From the NCBI GenBank assembly GCA_900112915.1, contig FONK01000011.1, positions 1 to 64,000 on the forward strand: a stretch of DNA of 64,000 bases. The letters are read 5' to 3'. This stretch comes from Peptostreptococcaceae bacterium pGA-8 (GTDB lineage: Bacteria; Bacillota; Clostridia; Peptostreptococcales; Anaerovoracaceae). Shown piece by piece: positions 1 to 7,677 of this stretch (position 1 is the first letter of the stretch; every line of letters starts with the position of its first letter). Both the position numbers and the translations under genes were made by a program. Below the pieces are notes generated by a model. The model did no database searches. It was not told the DNA's origin and saw only the letters and a list, made by a program, of their open reading frames with translations.

Positions 1-435
1 TTCATCATCAAAATTCACTGCGAGAACATCTCCCGTACTAAAATACGGCACTCGTTTTATCTTGCATTTCGGCACTTTGACGGGTTTGAGATTTTCACTC
101 TGTAATTGAATTGCTAATTTATCTAAGACCTTTTGTCTTTGTTTTAATGCTTTACTGTCGATTTCAAGCCAAAATTCGTTAGCACCTTTTGCAATCACTT
201 CTAAAGCCCTGTTTTTTATCTCATCATGTAAATGTCCTATTTCCCATAAAGAATAGGCAAGGGAAGTCCAGTAAATCTCTGCGTAAAAATCATTAGAGCA
301 ATAAATTTTTTCGTCTGCCAGCATTTCCGCTATAATTTTTTCTGCACTTACTCCGTCCTTATAGTTTTCTACAACATAGTTGTAAATATCATATCCGTCA
401 TCACTGTCTATTATCTTTACACCGTCTATTGCCAT
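1..435 (-). CDS. conserved protein of unknown function (3' end cut by window edge)
   Basis: An open frame runs from an ATG at 435 to the first base of the window, 145 codons with no stop, so the C-terminus is missing. The start is preceded by an AAGGTGAGAG ribosome-binding site. The N-terminus has an acidic DSDDGYDIYNYV stretch, followed by a helical part with an IYWTSLAYSLWEIGHL motif, then KQRQKVLDKL, and a late TGDVLAV motif. From memory this arrangement resembles a common Firmicutes family of unknown function with a 'W-x-x-G-x-L' helix and a terminal GDVL motif, sometimes found near immunity-type genes. No catalytic motif is visible, so no function is assigned. Confidence 0.7.
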   Translation of the reverse strand, partial: MAIDGVKIIDSDDGYDIYNYVVENYKDGVSAEKIIAEMLADEKIYCSNDFYAEIYWTSLAYSLWEIGHLHDEIKNRALEVIAKGANEFWLEIDSKALKQRQKVLDKLAIQLQSENLKPVKVPKCKIKRVPYFSTGDVLAVNFDDE

Positions 436-531
436 ATATACTCTCACCTTCATTCCAATTTATCATTTATCTATCGAGCATAATTTCAAGCCCTTTCTTT
501 TCATTTTCACTGTAAAGACTCCGAAAAAGCT

Positions 532-700
532 CTATTTCTCAATGTCAAAGCCCAACTTTTTCAAGGCAGCTATTTGTTTTCTTTGATGCTCCGGGATACC
601 ACATGAAGCTGACCCGCAAATTACACTTTGTGGACAATTTTCATAGTTCAAGTGAATTTTCTACGTCCCAAGGTGCAAAGTTCACCAAATGGGTTGGCAT
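532..700 (-). pseudogene. frameshifted remnant of a small cysteine-containing protein
   Basis: An ATG at 700 opens MPTHLVNFAPWDVENSLEL and then stops. Read in the next frame, the same DNA continues as NYENCPQSVICGSASCGIP followed by EHQRKQIAALKKLGFDIEK and a stop at 532-534. The two pieces join smoothly if one base is lost or gained near 640. That is how a recently broken gene, or the tail of one, looks. The cysteine spacing (C-x6-C-x3-C) suggests a former metal site, but I do not recognise the family. No other gene is visible between 436 and 728. Confidence 0.35.
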
Positions 701-728
701 ATTTCTTTAAACTATAAACTGTTAATGT

Positions 729-1223
729 TTATATGAGTTTTAAAGTATATCTCACTTCTCTTAGCTCTTTCCCGGCAATTGTATCTTCCAAATAGTCATT
801 ATCTAACTTAAACCCATATTTTTCGTAAAAATTTCTAGCTCTTTCATTTTCCTCAAGAACCCAAAGGAATGCTTCTGTGTAACCTTGCTCTTTTAGTTGC
901 TCCACCACAAAATCTAAAAGTTGCTTTCCATATCCCAATCCCATGTATTCAGGCAATAAATAGATTGATATCACTTCGCCTAAATCATTATATTTCTCAA
1001 ATCTTGATTTACAAAAGCTACTTGTGCCAATATATTTGCCATCATGAATACATACTACAGTGTTCCAATCTGATATATCAAAAGCTTTGCTCCAATGGCC
1101 TTTTGGTATTTTATCTAAGTACTCTTGCGAAATAATACCTCGATATGCATGTCTCCAACTATCTTCATATATTTTACTAATTAAATTTCTATCATCAAAT
1201 GAAGTAATATACCTTATCTCCAT
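729..1223 (-). CDS. GNAT-family N-acetyltransferase
   Basis: This 164-residue single-domain GNAT protein would transfer an acetyl group from acetyl-CoA to an unknown small molecule or protein in the cytoplasm. The fold shows in the N-terminal strand and helix (YITSFDDRNLISKIYEDSW), the central beta-4 strand (VISIYLLPEYMGLGYGKQLL) with an acetyl-CoA loop of the form Q/R-x-x-G-x-G/A, here MGLGYG, and the C-terminal ENERARNFYEKYGF motif typical of the family. It stands alone between unrelated genes. Its start codon lies inside a 13-bp tandem duplication that creates a second, out-of-frame ATG just upstream, so translation efficiency may be affected. Confidence 0.85.
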   Translation of the reverse strand: MEIRYITSFDDRNLISKIYEDSWRHAYRGIISQEYLDKIPKGHWSKAFDISDWNTVVCIHDGKYIGTSSFCKSRFEKYNDLGEVISIYLLPEYMGLGYGKQLLDFVVEQLKEQGYTEAFLWVLEENERARNFYEKYGFKLDNDYLEDTIAGKELREVRYTLKLI

Positions 1224-1236
1224 ACCTTATCTCCAT
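1211..1236. repeat. 13-bp tandem duplication over a start codon
   Basis: The unit ACCTTATCTCCAT occurs twice back to back at 1211-1223 and 1224-1236, followed by a partial third copy (ACCTTAT). On the minus strand each full copy carries an ATG: the GNAT start at 1223 and an out-of-frame ATG at 1236 that runs into a stop after 13 codons. Confidence 0.9.
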
Positions 1237-1282
1237 ACCTTATTTTCTTTTATAAATATGAATTTTTCAATTGGAATCAGAG

Positions 1283-2599
1283 TCAAGCTTTAATTTTTAT
1301 CTCTATTACCATCTGCTTCCCGTCAGGACTTTTTGCAGTTATATTGCCACGATGATTTTCAGCTATGGCTTTAGCTACGGCAAGTCCTATGCCGTATCCT
1401 CCCGTCTCGCTGTTTCTTGATGACTCAAGTCTGTAGAATCTTTCAAAGATATCATTGTAATCCTTTTTTTCCAGACCTTCAGCCAAATTGCGTATGCCGA
1501 TAAGCACCTCATCTCCCTCGCCTTTGACACTAATGCTGACAGTGCTGTTTTCAATCGAATACTTTGTGGCATTTTCAACTACTATTTCAAGCATTTTTTT
1601 AAAATCGTAAGGATTGCCTGCCAAAACGATATCTTCATTTAAATACTTTTCAATCTTTAATCCTCTATTTGTAAGCATCGACTTAAACCCGGTTACAACA
1701 TCATCTATCTGGCGGTTAAGGGAAAACTCCACTTTATTTTTATCATCTTCCTTCTCTTCCAATTTGGCTAGGGTTATTAGCATGTCGATTAAGTTGTTCA
1801 ATCGTGCTATTTGATTTGAAGTGCTTTTGGTCCACCCTGTTTCGCCCTTTTCCATAACCGTGATATCATTGTTTGCACTTATAATTGATAGGGGGGTTTT
1901 AAGTTCATGACTGATATCAATTATAAACTGCTTCTGTTTATCATAGGCTTTCACAATGGGGGCTACAGCCCTTTTGGACAGAACGCCCGCAACTGACAAA
2001 ACTCCTAAGACGCTTATAATACCTACAATACCTGCTGTCCTGACAAGAAAGTAAAAGTCCTGCAGCTCTTTGCCGCAATCAATAAAGACTATTATCTTTC
2101 CATTAGATGTATCTCCGACGAAATATTTATAGTTATCCGTTATACCCTCTTTTTTTAAAAGCTTGCCATCCTTGACAACTTTATCTGCATATCCTTTGGC
2201 ATCATCTATGTTTATCGCTGCCGTATTTCCGATATTTATCTCCTTTACCTGCAATTCTTCAGACAATTTTACTGTAAAGAATCGGGCAGCGAAGAGAGCC
2301 TCTTTTTCAATTCTTTTATTTATATCCTCCGGCGATGCATTCAGCTCAGCGGCAGCATCTTCACTCACTTGGGATTTATCAGATTCCTCAGGAGCTTTCC
2401 AGATATTTGTGTCCCGTCTCGGATATTGTGCCTTGGGAATAACACCGTCATTTTCAATTATTATCTTTGCTATATTCTCCGCTCTTTCGTTCACCTTCAT
2501 ATAATTTGTAATTAGTATTGAAGATGCTATGAGTATAAACACTATGAGATACGCCGTAAGAGAAAATCCTATGAATTTTCTTCTCAGTTTTCTTTCCAT
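1283..2599 (-). CDS. sensor histidine kinase
   Basis: This 438-residue membrane kinase has a first transmembrane helix at about residues 10-31, an extracytoplasmic sensor of about 150 residues, a second helix at about 183-206, a HisKA domain with the phospho-accepting His231 in DISHELKTPLS, and a HATPase domain with the N box (VVENATKYS) and G box (GYGIGLAVAKA). It should autophosphorylate on an envelope signal and pass phosphate to the response regulator just upstream. The genes are one base apart, and its ribosome-binding site (AAGGGAG) lies in the last codons of that gene, so the two are translationally coupled. The sensor domain is not one I recognise. No clear HAMP domain separates the second helix from HisKA. 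Confidence 0.93.
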   Translation of the reverse strand: MERKLRRKFIGFSLTAYLIVFILIASSILITNYMKVNERAENIAKIIIENDGVIPKAQYPRRDTNIWKAPEESDKSQVSEDAAAELNASPEDINKRIEKEALFAARFFTVKLSEELQVKEINIGNTAAINIDDAKGYADKVVKDGKLLKKEGITDNYKYFVGDTSNGKIIVFIDCGKELQDFYFLVRTAGIVGIISVLGVLSVAGVLSKRAVAPIVKAYDKQKQFIIDISHELKTPLSIISANNDITVMEKGETGWTKSTSNQIARLNNLIDMLITLAKLEEKEDDKNKVEFSLNRQIDDVVTGFKSMLTNRGLKIEKYLNEDIVLAGNPYDFKKMLEIVVENATKYSIENSTVSISVKGEGDEVLIGIRNLAEGLEKKDYNDIFERFYRLESSRNSETGGYGIGLAVAKAIAENHRGNITAKSPDGKQMVIEIKIKA

Positions 2600-2600
2600 T

Positions 2601-3278
2601 CTATTCTCCCTTTACAACCAGGCTGTAACCTATATTTCTGCTGACTTTAATTTCTACATTCGCATTTAGTTTAGAAAGTTTTTTTCTCAAATATGATATA
2701 TAAACCCAGACTACCGACATTTCCGTGTCCGTCTCATACCCCCATATTCTATCCATGAATATATCCGCTGAAATAATTTTTTGAGGATTTGACATAAACA
2801 TCTCCAGCATTTGAAATTCCTTGTTTGCCAAAACAAATTCACCGCTGTCCGTTGATAATGCGAAGGTCGCCCTGTCCAGCCTCACATTTCCCATTGACAA
2901 AATACTATTTGTCATTGCTTCTCCTCTTCTCGTAACAGCTCTTACTCTGGCAAGAAGCTCACGGCTTTCAAAAGGCTTTGTCAGATAATCGTCTGCACCT
3001 GCATCCAATCCTAAAATTTTATCATCTAACTGAGATTTTGCAGTCAGCATTATTACAGGTATCTTATTTCCATTTTTTCTAATTTTTCTCAAAACCTCTA
3101 TTCCATCTATCTTCGACATCATGATATCCAATATGACACAATCGTAATTATCCGCTTCCAAATATTCCAAGGCGGTACAGCCGTCATACACCGCATCTAC
3201 AGAATAGTTGCTGTGCTTCAATATCGCAGCTATTGCAGCTGAAAGCTCTCTTTCATCCTCGCACAAAAGTAATCTCAC
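2601..3278 (-). CDS. OmpR/PhoB-family response regulator
   Basis: The 225-residue protein joins a receiver domain (acidic pocket ED at 7-8, phospho-acceptor Asp51 in VILDIMM, Thr79 in MLTA, Lys101 in LTKPF) to a winged-helix DNA-binding domain ending in ISYLRKKL and NIGYSLV. It is the partner of the histidine kinase downstream. The start is GTG at 3278, chosen because AAGGAG lies seven bases ahead. The regulator lies immediately downstream of the DUF4353/DUF4956/VTC envelope genes but behind its own promoter and a perfect inverted repeat, so the most likely target is that cluster or its own promoter. This is inference. Confidence 0.93.
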   Translation of the reverse strand: MRLLLCEDERELSAAIAAILKHSNYSVDAVYDGCTALEYLEADNYDCVILDIMMSKIDGIEVLRKIRKNGNKIPVIMLTAKSQLDDKILGLDAGADDYLTKPFESRELLARVRAVTRRGEAMTNSILSMGNVRLDRATFALSTDSGEFVLANKEFQMLEMFMSNPQKIISADIFMDRIWGYETDTEMSVVWVYISYLRKKLSKLNANVEIKVSRNIGYSLVVKGE

Positions 3279-3314
3279 GGTATATCTCCTTTTCTTTCGC
3301 TTATGATATTCTAT

Positions 3315-3345
3315 ATTATATCACTTGAATAACCTCTTATGTCAA
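3315..3345 (-). promoter_or_regulatory. candidate promoter for the two-component genes
   Basis: On the minus strand TTGACA (3345-3340) is followed after 19 bases by TATAAT (3320-3315), about 30 bases ahead of the response-regulator GTG. Both hexamers are consensus but the spacing is two bases longer than ideal, as in promoters that need an activator. TTGACA sits in the loop of an inverted repeat. Confidence 0.45.
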
Positions 3346-3362
3346 ACGAATAAGAGGTTATT
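3328..3362. repeat. perfect 13-bp inverted repeat (operator or terminator)
   Basis: AATAACCTCTTAT at 3328-3340 pairs perfectly with 3350-3362 around a nine-base loop. On the minus strand no T-run follows, so it is a weak intrinsic terminator for the gene upstream. One arm fills the spacer of the candidate response-regulator promoter, which is where an operator would lie. Confidence 0.7.
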
Positions 3363-3417
3363 TTCATATATTCTTATATTTTTATTTAATCAAACCTCAC
3401 CTATTGAAAACTGCCTT

Positions 3418-4899
3418 TTATCTCGGTCCTTTTTGCTGAGGAAAGCCTGCTCCTCCCGGACCGCCCTCATGTCCCGCTGTTCCGTATATGAGGCTCGTCA
3501 TTTCAATGCTTTGGCTGTTTCCTCCCGCCTCTAGAGTATAGGTATTTCCCTGTTTAATATCAGGCGTACTCACAACTACCGCTCCATAGGACTTGGTCGG
3601 TGTAAATGCTGCAAGAACATTTCCTGATGAGTCCTTTATGCTCACATTGCCCGAACCGGCTGCACCTAAGCTTATTACTCCCTGTGTTGATGAGCTTCCA
3701 AGGCTCTGTGTCATACCTCCGCTGTCTGTTGCAATCAATATTCCGCCGGTGATTTTTCCCTCGCCGTTGTAATCTATTGCACCGTTTCCTCTTTGTGCAG
3801 GTCCGTCAACATATACCTCTCCTCCTGAAATTTCAAGACTCCCATTTGAATCTATTCCATCACCTTCTGCATTTATATATGTCTTTCCTCCCACAATGCT
3901 GATATATGCAGAGGTATCATTGGACATTTCATCGGTAGAGCTGCTGCTTACTGCATTTATGCCGTCATCTGATGACTCAATGCTCACATCGCCTCCGTTT
4001 ATATCTACTGTCAAAGCCTCTATGCCTTCATAGGATGAGGAAACCTTTACATTACCTCCGTTGATGCTTACATTGCTTATCCCTTTAATGGCGTCATCCC
4101 CGGCTGATATGTTTAATGTTCCGTCCTTTATATAGACAAATCCCAGTCCGGCTTCCTCTTCATTGTCGCTATGAATACCGTCATCTCCTGCCTTAATATC
4201 TATGTCCCCACTTGCAATCCTAACGCTGTCCTTTCCTTCCAAGGCCTTTTCTGAAACATCTATGTTCAAGTCGGTATCCACGACTACTAAATCATCCTTT
4301 GATACGACGCCGTTTCCTGATGATGTACTGATGTCCAATGAACCGCTGCCGTTTATTGTTAAATCATCTTTAGAAAAAATTACTCCGTCTATATTGTTGT
4401 CGCCGTCTGCCTGAAAAGTTCCATCCGATTGCAGCTTATTTGTAGTACCCTCAGCTATGGTTAAAAATACTTTATCAGCTTGCTTTACATATAGTGCAGC
4501 TGTATCCTTAGCCGTAATATTCGCATTCTTCAGGACGATTTTAATTTTATCCCGGTTGTCCCCATTTACAACTATTTGTCCTTCATTGATGGTGCCGCTT
4601 ACGATATAAGTTCCCTCATCTGTAATTTCAACCCTGTTGCCATCAACATTTACATTCTCACCGTCAACGGTGATATCTCCGTTATTGAGAGTAATTTTTG
4701 TCGCATTTTTTGTATCATAGCTTCCGTCCATATCGCTTTTCGTAAACATTTCATCGGTCTTCGCTTCTGCACTGCCTGTCGATGTGCTTATTTTATCACT
4801 TGAACTTCTATTCATAGCGAATGCTACCCCGCTCACACCTATCATCACCGCACATAGAATGGCGGCAACAATGGCTTTCTTCTTATTAGTTATCCTCAT
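3418..4899 (-). CDS. secreted DUF4353 carbohydrate-binding-like beta-helix protein
   Basis: The 493-residue protein starts with a basic tail and a hydrophobic segment (AIVAAILCAVMIGVSGVAFA) that acts as signal peptide or anchor. The rest is a long repetitive array of short Gly/Asp/Ser-rich strands (for example GDDGIHSD, GDDAIKGIS, SSDDGINAV, GDGIDSNG), which is the DUF4353 'carbohydrate-binding domain' pattern and probably a right-handed beta-helix. It ends in a Gly/Pro-rich tail. The start at 4899 is chosen because it forms an ATGA overlap with the DUF4956 gene; an in-frame start 57 bases upstream would lie inside that gene. DUF4353 proteins often occur beside CotH, VTC and DUF4956 genes, as here, but their ligand is not established. 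Confidence 0.88.
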   Translation of the reverse strand: MRITNKKKAIVAAILCAVMIGVSGVAFAMNRSSSDKISTSTGSAEAKTDEMFTKSDMDGSYDTKNATKITLNNGDITVDGENVNVDGNRVEITDEGTYIVSGTINEGQIVVNGDNRDKIKIVLKNANITAKDTAALYVKQADKVFLTIAEGTTNKLQSDGTFQADGDNNIDGVIFSKDDLTINGSGSLDISTSSGNGVVSKDDLVVVDTDLNIDVSEKALEGKDSVRIASGDIDIKAGDDGIHSDNEEEAGLGFVYIKDGTLNISAGDDAIKGISNVSINGGNVKVSSSYEGIEALTVDINGGDVSIESSDDGINAVSSSSTDEMSNDTSAYISIVGGKTYINAEGDGIDSNGSLEISGGEVYVDGPAQRGNGAIDYNGEGKITGGILIATDSGGMTQSLGSSSTQGVISLGAAGSGNVSIKDSSGNVLAAFTPTKSYGAVVVSTPDIKQGNTYTLEAGGNSQSIEMTSLIYGTAGHEGGPGGAGFPQQKGPR

Positions 4900-5573
4900 A
4901 ATTCTCCTCCTGCAAAATCGTTGTTCAATACTATTTCTAAGTTTCCGTTCCTGCACCTGAGCTTATCTATAAACTCCTTTTCCATATCTTTATCCTTCAG
5001 CGTCAGATTGTAGGTAACCTTGAAAAGGCTTCCCATATTGGTAGTCTTGACACCTCTTATCCGACTGCCGGTAGTGTATTCTTTCATTATATCGTCAAAG
5101 GCATTGGTGTAATTTAATGTTTCAGGTATTGTTATAGTCATGGTTTTTTCCGTTTCCTTAATTTCTCCCAACTTGCTTCCGTTGTAAATTACAAGTATTG
5201 CCGACATAATACCGACGAATATGCTTGCGTACATCAGATATCCCATTCCGCAGGCAAGGCCCGCACTCATAGCTAAAAATATAGCTCCGATTTCCTTTGC
5301 CGTACCCGGTGCAGATCTAAATCTCACAAGGGTGAAGGTCCCCGCTACCGCAACTCCTGCGCCGATGCTTCCGTTAACCAGCATTATCACCATCGCCACT
5401 ACTGCCGGTAAGACAGCCAGCGTAACTACAAAGCTTTTTGAATATCTCGTTTTATACATATATACCAATGCCAGTACCAAGCCTATAACGAGTGCTGTCC
5501 CTATATCCATTAAAAATGTACCCATACTCATCTGACTGCTGCTCTGACTCAAAGCCGCTAAAATATTCTCCAT
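4896..5573 (-). CDS. DUF4956 integral membrane protein
   Basis: This 225-residue protein has about four transmembrane helices in its first 135 residues, with the conserved loop TFTLVRFRSAPGTAKEIG between helices, followed by a cytoplasmic alpha/beta tail with MTITIPETLNY and GVKTTNMGSLFKVTY. These are the marks of the DUF4956 family, which is almost always found beside VTC-domain genes. A working view is that it forms the membrane partner or product channel for the polymerase encoded just upstream, by analogy with the membrane part of the yeast VTC complex. That role is inferred. It overlaps the downstream DUF4353 gene by four bases, and its own start has a GGGGG ribosome-binding site. Confidence 0.9.
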   Translation of the reverse strand: MENILAALSQSSSQMSMGTFLMDIGTALVIGLVLALVYMYKTRYSKSFVVTLAVLPAVVAMVIMLVNGSIGAGVAVAGTFTLVRFRSAPGTAKEIGAIFLAMSAGLACGMGYLMYASIFVGIMSAILVIYNGSKLGEIKETEKTMTITIPETLNYTNAFDDIMKEYTTGSRIRGVKTTNMGSLFKVTYNLTLKDKDMEKEFIDKLRCRNGNLEIVLNNDFAGGEL

Positions 5574-5587
5574 AATTTATCCCCCTC

Positions 5588-6361
5588 TTACAGATTTTTC
5601 ATATTCGGAAGTATAATCTTCTTATAGCCTTCTCCGTATTTTGAAAATGAACTTTTATATAATTTTTCCTCATTTAGATATTCCAGCATCCATCCCGGCA
5701 GCCCTTCTTTTGTTTTTATCTCCAAAATCATCTTGTCCTTCGGAAGCAGCAGTATACCGTCGTCTGAGCTTTCAAATCGAAAATCCCTGTCTCTCATCCT
5801 TATATTTCTGTCAACGGTAATTCTGAAGCTGTTATCATCTTTTCCGTAATCAGCCTTCCTGTCATAGGATATCATCGCCGCCAATTTTAGCTTCCCATAG
5901 AAGCTTTGCATATACATAAGCTCATCTAATATCTGTTTTTTCTTGCTTTTTGCTTCCATGTTCTTCATATCATCCCTAGGAAATATGTTATTATCTGATT
6001 TCCGTAAATCTGTGAATTTAGGCATTTTTCCGCTTTCGATAAATTCCATCGCCTCTTCATATGTCATGGATACTCTTCTTTTATACACTGTTTTGTTCAG
6101 CTTCCGCTTTATTTCCAAATACACCTTGTCATCGCCTTTGCCATCACCGTAACTTCTGATTCTCAGCTTTTCCTTGAAAATCGGTTTTTCAATGCTTCTT
6201 CTTACCATCAAATAATCCGGTGTATCTATATATATGCTGTTTATTATACTTTCTCCATATTCATCCGGCACCATATATTTTTTCATTTTCTCCTGTAATC
6301 TCTTTTCCTGTGCTTCATTTAATATGTATTTTATTTCTCTTCTTTCAAAAGTATCTCTCAT
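5588..6361 (-). CDS. VTC-domain protein, putative polyphosphate polymerase
   Basis: The 257-residue protein is a stand-alone VTC catalytic domain: an ERREIKYILN entry motif, the basic strand FKEKLRIRSYG, VYLEIKRKLNKTVYKRR, SYDRKADYG, and a late acidic metal-binding strand MILEIKTKEG. In yeast VTC4 this tunnel domain makes inorganic polyphosphate from nucleoside triphosphate, with basic residues binding phosphates and glutamates binding metal. The key Lys/Arg/Glu positions appear to be present, so activity is plausible. No transmembrane helix is seen, so membrane attachment would come from the DUF4956 protein 14 bases downstream. Start ATG at 6361 has a GGGAGG site nine bases ahead. Confidence 0.88.
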   Translation of the reverse strand: MRDTFERREIKYILNEAQEKRLQEKMKKYMVPDEYGESIINSIYIDTPDYLMVRRSIEKPIFKEKLRIRSYGDGKGDDKVYLEIKRKLNKTVYKRRVSMTYEEAMEFIESGKMPKFTDLRKSDNNIFPRDDMKNMEAKSKKKQILDELMYMQSFYGKLKLAAMISYDRKADYGKDDNSFRITVDRNIRMRDRDFRFESSDDGILLLPKDKMILEIKTKEGLPGWMLEYLNEEKLYKSSFSKYGEGYKKIILPNMKNL

Positions 6362-6365
6362 CTCA

Positions 6366-6788
6366 TCATTCCTCCCTTATCGCAATTTCATTCTTTCCGT
6401 GTAATGTGCTCCTACTGAGCTGCATCATAATTGCACACAACATCATAGGTATGCCCAATGCCAAATAAACTGTAAGCAACGGTGATGTGGTTCCGTATAT
6501 ATCCAAAACTCCCTTTAAAAAGCTTCCCACAAGCAATGTCAATATGCCGAGGGTGTAAACCGCATAGGAAAGCTTGTTTGAAAAAAACTTTTTCCTGGGA
6601 GAGCTTCCTCTCATGCATATGCATATAGGCACTACTCCAAGAATCAGAGGTATTAAAAACATCAGATACATATATGGAGAATACACTCCATGGCTAAAAA
6701 CTTCATATACAAATCCTATCAATGCCGATGACAATGTCATAATGCTGTAGAATTTCAATTTTCTTTTATTAGACGTAAACAATGTCAC
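6366..6788 (-). CDS. small four-helix membrane protein of unknown function
   Basis: The 140-residue protein has four predicted transmembrane helices (about residues 14-32, 40-58, 77-95 and 104-122) and short charged loops (RGSSPRKKFF). I do not recognise the family. The first in-frame start is GTG at 6788, giving a 20-base overlap with the phosphodiester glycosidase gene; a TTG two codons later has better spacing to the GAGAGG site. It lies between an exported glycosidase and the VTC gene in a tightly packed operon, so it probably works in the same envelope process. Confidence 0.75.
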   Translation of the reverse strand: MTLFTSNKRKLKFYSIMTLSSALIGFVYEVFSHGVYSPYMYLMFLIPLILGVVPICICMRGSSPRKKFFSNKLSYAVYTLGILTLLVGSFLKGVLDIYGTTSPLLTVYLALGIPMMLCAIMMQLSRSTLHGKNEIAIREE

Positions 6789-7677
6789 TCACCTCTCTTT
6801 CTTTTATACTTTGTCCGTTTGTCGTAGGATTATTTACAACATTTCCGTTAAAATACATTGTTGAGGATCCGCCGCCGTCCAGATTATATGCCGTTGTTAC
6901 TCCCAGGCCTTTCATAAATTGAGCCAATTCGGATAGGGATAAGCCTTCGCTCTCAGATGTTCTCCCGTCTGAAACTACCAGTACATAGTGATTATCCGAT
7001 ATCCTTCCTATTGCCGTTCTCGGATTGCTGGCCATAGCTTTTCCTACCTCATCGGAGCTGTCAACAATTATCTCACCGTTTTCAATAAGTCCGGGACCGA
7101 ATGAAAATACATTTACGGCACCCTTTTCAAGAAGCTCCTCCGCTGTTATATCTCCTTCTTTTATAATTTCCATATTTCCGTCTTCGTATATAACCAAATC
7201 CTCCTGCTCTGATGATGACATTTCACTTCTCAAAAGCTGCCCGTTTCTGATTACATATCCGCTGTTTCTCGCCCCGTAAAAGTCACCGTTTACAGCTAAA
7301 ACCGCCTTATTCTCATCAGCCGTCTCGGAGGTCGAAGCCTTTATATTTTTCCCATATGTGTTTTGTGCCAAAGCCGTCTTTATGTTTTCTCCCTCATTCA
7401 ATGCAATATCAGCTACATAAACAGTCGTTTCTCCTTCTCTGTAGGTCGTGAGGGTTACCTCCTTATTGGCGTCCTTGTATGTGGTATCCGTTACCTCCGC
7501 ATTCGTGCCGCCGCTTTGGACATCCTTTTGATTTTCACTGGTGGTTTCCAATGCTCCGTATGCCTTTTCTATTACAAAGGTATCCATGAGTACGAAGGTC
7601 GAGAAGCTTACAAGCAGTGCAATATATGCTGCCACAACCCACCTTGCAATTTTCTTTTTCTCTATCATCCTATACAT
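6769..7677 (-). CDS. exported phosphodiester glycosidase (NAGPA-domain) protein
   Basis: After an N-terminal signal-anchor (ARWVVAAYIALLVSFSTFV) the roughly 300-residue protein carries the NAGPA fold: AVNGDFYGARNSGYVIRNG, a central NPRTAIGRI motif, a VVSDGRTSESEGLSL turn, and the closing NLDGGGSSTMY motif. Related bacterial enzymes cleave GlcNAc-1-phosphodiester bonds in exopolysaccharides and teichoic-acid-type polymers on the cell surface, so it may trim or edit a phosphodiester-linked glycan made by this cluster. I place the start at 7677 (MYRMIEKK), where GGAGAGG sits eight bases upstream; the GTG at 7686 is too close to that site. It overlaps the upstream glycosyltransferase gene by eight bases. 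Confidence 0.88.
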   Translation of the reverse strand: MYRMIEKKKIARWVVAAYIALLVSFSTFVLMDTFVIEKAYGALETTSENQKDVQSGGTNAEVTDTTYKDANKEVTLTTYREGETTVYVADIALNEGENIKTALAQNTYGKNIKASTSETADENKAVLAVNGDFYGARNSGYVIRNGQLLRSEMSSSEQEDLVIYEDGNMEIIKEGDITAEELLEKGAVNVFSFGPGLIENGEIIVDSSDEVGKAMASNPRTAIGRISDNHYVLVVSDGRTSESEGLSLSELAQFMKGLGVTTAYNLDGGGSSTMYFNGNVVNNPTTNGQSIKEREVSDIVYV

